Of a stretch of 59,882 nt of DNA, positions 59,498 through 59,882 are shown in pieces; the stretch's first letter is position 1, and every line of letters begins with the position of its first letter. The stretch lies in NCBI RefSeq assembly GCF_002563695.1, contig NZ_PDJI01000002.1, positions 1 through 59,882 on the forward strand, written 5' to 3'. A program made the translations under genes and the position numbers. The stretch is from Georgenia soli (lineage in GTDB: Bacteria > Actinomycetota > Actinomycetes > Actinomycetales > Actinomycetaceae). Under the pieces are notes generated by a model. The model made no database searches. It saw only the letters and a list, made by a program, of their open reading frames with translations, and was not told the origin of the DNA.

Positions 59498-59882
59498 CGT
59501 CCCCGACACGACGCATCGTCGTTGTCGGCGGGGTGGCAGGCGGCATGAGCGCCGCCGCCCGCGCCCGCCGGCTCGACGAGCACGCCGACATCGTGGTGCT
59601 CGAGCAGGGCGAGTTCGTCTCCTTCGCGAACTGCGGACTGCCGTACCACCTGTCCGGGGAGATCGAGCGGCGCGACTCCCTGCTGCTGCACACCCGGCCA
59701 CGCTCGCCACGGCCCTCAACCTCGACGTGCGCACCGGGCACCGGGTCACCTCCGTCGACGGCGGTGCGCGAGAGGTGACCGTGCGGACCGCGGAGCGGAC
59801 GTACCGCCTCCCCTACGACGCCCTGGTGCTCGCGCCCGGGGCCACCGCCGTGCGCCCGCCGGTCGAGGGTCTCGACCACCCT
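59494..59882 (+). CDS. CoA-disulfide reductase with rhodanese domain (5' part, frameshifted; continues at base 1)
   Basis: N-terminal FAD domain: RIVVVGGVAGGMSAAARARR and the active-site SFANCGLPYHLSG. The ATG frame is lost after LLLHT at 59694. A one-base change in the C run at 59693-59695 (CCC where CCCC is expected) restores PATLATALNLDV through LVLAPGATAVRPPVEGLDHP to the final base. That frame joins without gap to codon 1 of the window, giving a protein of about 579 residues. As written the gene is broken; one missing C in the assembly would make it intact. Confidence 0.88.

Overview
The window looks like one complete circular replicon rather than a piece of chromosome. The last codon (59880-59882) and the first codon (1-3) join in frame inside a single CoA-disulfide-reductase/rhodanese gene, and the content is that of a conjugative plasmid of about 59.9 kb. 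Very high GC, GTG/ATGA translational coupling and the families present (SCO6880-type VirB4 partner, DUF4913, DUF6573, class E sortase, DUF2243, actinobacterial MobF relaxase) point to an actinobacterium, probably Micrococcales. The species cannot be named from sequence alone.

Backbone. A single-chain type ISP restriction-modification enzyme and an Mrr-like nuclease (1.86-7.7 kb) form a defence pair. A minus-strand maintenance block (7.7-16.2 kb) holds a KfrA-like coiled-coil protein, ParA with a small centromere-binding partner, a glutaredoxin, a DUF6573 protein, a MerR regulator flanked by a duplicated gene end, an AEP-primase-like replication protein, a ribbon-helix-helix regulator and two winged-helix regulators. 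The plus-strand conjugation operon (16.3-27.3 kb) encodes a ParA-like ATPase, VirB2-, VirB6-, VirB3/4- and VirB4-like proteins, a VirD4 coupling protein, DUF4913, a lipoprotein and a cell-wall hydrolase. An IS21-family element (27630-30258, 5-bp target duplication) splits an IF2N/double-HTH gene. Next come the MobF relaxase-helicase (minus strand), a plus-strand gene trio, a MITE-like element carrying a small ORF, and a serine resolvase with a res-like region.

Cargo. From 38.8 kb to the end, and through the origin to 1350, the plasmid carries two modules. The first (38.8-45.4 kb) is an envelope thiol-redox and lipoprotein module: beta-propeller lipoprotein, CcdA, DsbA-like protein, CPVC membrane protein, BlaI-type repressor, M56 protease and apolipoprotein N-acyltransferase. 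Its divergent promoter contains BlaI-like dyads and a perfect 24-bp tandem duplication. The second (45.5 kb to the end) is a reactive-sulfur module: sortase E, several rhodaneses, MFS permease, CtaG-like and DUF2243 membrane proteins, NicT-type transporter, TauE exporter, MBL-rhodanese (persulfide-dioxygenase-like), a 47-residue Cys-rich protein, thioredoxin, DUF302, a CstR-type sensor, DsrE, thioredoxin reductase, a methyltransferase, a broken second cstR and CoA-disulfide reductase. Five good ATACCC-N3/4-GGGTAT dyads and one degenerate dyad lie in front of these transcription units. They suggest one CstR-controlled persulfide/sulfide detoxification regulon on a mobile plasmid.

Cautions. Single-base indels at homopolymers occur in the second cstR and in the CoA-disulfide reductase, and may be decay or sequencing error. 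No tRNA, rRNA or CRISPR array was seen.
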